64,000 nucleotides of DNA, taken from Argentina anserina (taxonomy: Eukaryota > Streptophyta > Magnoliopsida > Rosales > Rosaceae). Under the pieces are notes generated by a model, which was given only the letters and a program-made list of their open reading frames with translations, did no database searches and was not told the origin of the DNA. Below, one piece after another: positions 63,576-64,000 of this stretch; position 1 is the first letter of the stretch, and the number at the start of each line of letters is the position of its first letter. The stretch covers positions 24,130,395 through 24,194,394 of the forward strand of contig NC_065878.1 in NCBI RefSeq assembly GCF_933775445.1, in the 5' to 3' direction. Position numbers and translations under genes: made by a program.

Positions 63576-64000
63576 TACCAACCATGGAGATAGACAATGA
63601 GAGTCCTATTAGATCGGCCATGCTCCCTAGCATCTCTCTCTCCCTCGGTATCTCTGTGCGTCACTCACAGACAGTACCCTCCCTCCCTCTCTCTATCTCT
63701 GTGTTTCTGTCGTGTGTTGAAAAAAGGGGGCAGTCTCTGTGGAAGAACCCCAAGGTTTGGGTCGCGTTTTATTAACTTTGCTTGTTATTGGGGTAAGTCT
63801 AATTATTAACCAAGCTTCATTAAGCTCGTGCCATCTGAATTCTGGACCAAATTAAAAGAAAAATAATTCGAGTGGATTTAGGAATGTGCGGGTGTGAGAG
63901 ATGTGTTCCCAAAGGTGCAGTTCAACCCTGAGTCAGTGTGTAACTAGATGTCCGTATCAGTCTGGCACAGTGCACATGAGTTCGGACCCAACAAGAAAAA
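63576..64000. promoter_or_regulatory. GRF upstream region
   Basis: Contains CT/GA-rich tracts (63630-63720) typical of plant 5' untranslated regions, followed by ordinary sequence. No other exon is supported up to the window edge. Confidence 0.45.

Overview
This window is nuclear DNA from a flowering plant. It has multi-exon genes with GT-AG, AU-rich introns, plant-only families (FRS, WEB, GRF, NARA5, GTG), and many plant-type transposons. Gene content and gene neighbourhood fit a rosid eudicot, perhaps Rosaceae; that family assignment is an impression, not something the sequence proves. All exon models below were built by hand from splice signals, reading frame and remembered family similarity.

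Layout. 1-3600 is AT-rich and holds a broken R2R3-MYB fragment next to a 560-bp hAT element. 3654-8389 carries an intronless inositol-phosphate kinase (ITPK1 type) and an FRS4-type FAR1-related gene, both on the minus strand. 8925-12575 (+) is a decayed gene resembling the plant 'PEP carboxykinase-like' family, with an 899-bp palindromic MULE-like element in one intron. It faces a NERD-domain gene (13039-14862, -). A WEB-family coiled-coil gene lies at 16447-19749 (-).

20481-32776 is a transposon-rich block. It contains two opposite-facing copies of one hAT-like family, a complete-looking but mutated Ty1/copia element (21045-28450, 185-bp LTRs, ATAAG target duplication), a smaller terminal-inverted-repeat element and a broken PPR fragment.

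32985-46027 is a gene-dense segment: VHA-H (-) divergent from NARA5 (+), a small DnaJ-domain gene (-) divergent from a broken alcohol dehydrogenase (+), and a plastid inner-envelope protein gene (-). 46901-52852 (-) encodes a long PHD-finger protein of the AIPP2/PAIPP2 type. 55237-59091 (-) is a GTG (GPHR-type) membrane protein of exactly 468 residues. 59897-63575 (-) is a growth-regulating factor with a miR396 site and two fold-back elements in its first intron.

These genes do not form a pathway; the order is ordinary plant mosaic. ITPK1, WEB and AIPP2-type genes are, as far as I recall, also near one another on Arabidopsis chromosome 5, and NARA5 and GTG2 are near one another on chromosome 4, so the window seems to keep pieces of two ancestral blocks. 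The strongest candidate for something new is the copia element: gag and pol are separate ORFs, each beginning exactly after a matching splice-acceptor-like sequence, with one strong donor upstream and an AATAAA between them. I saw no tRNA or rRNA gene and no CRISPR array.
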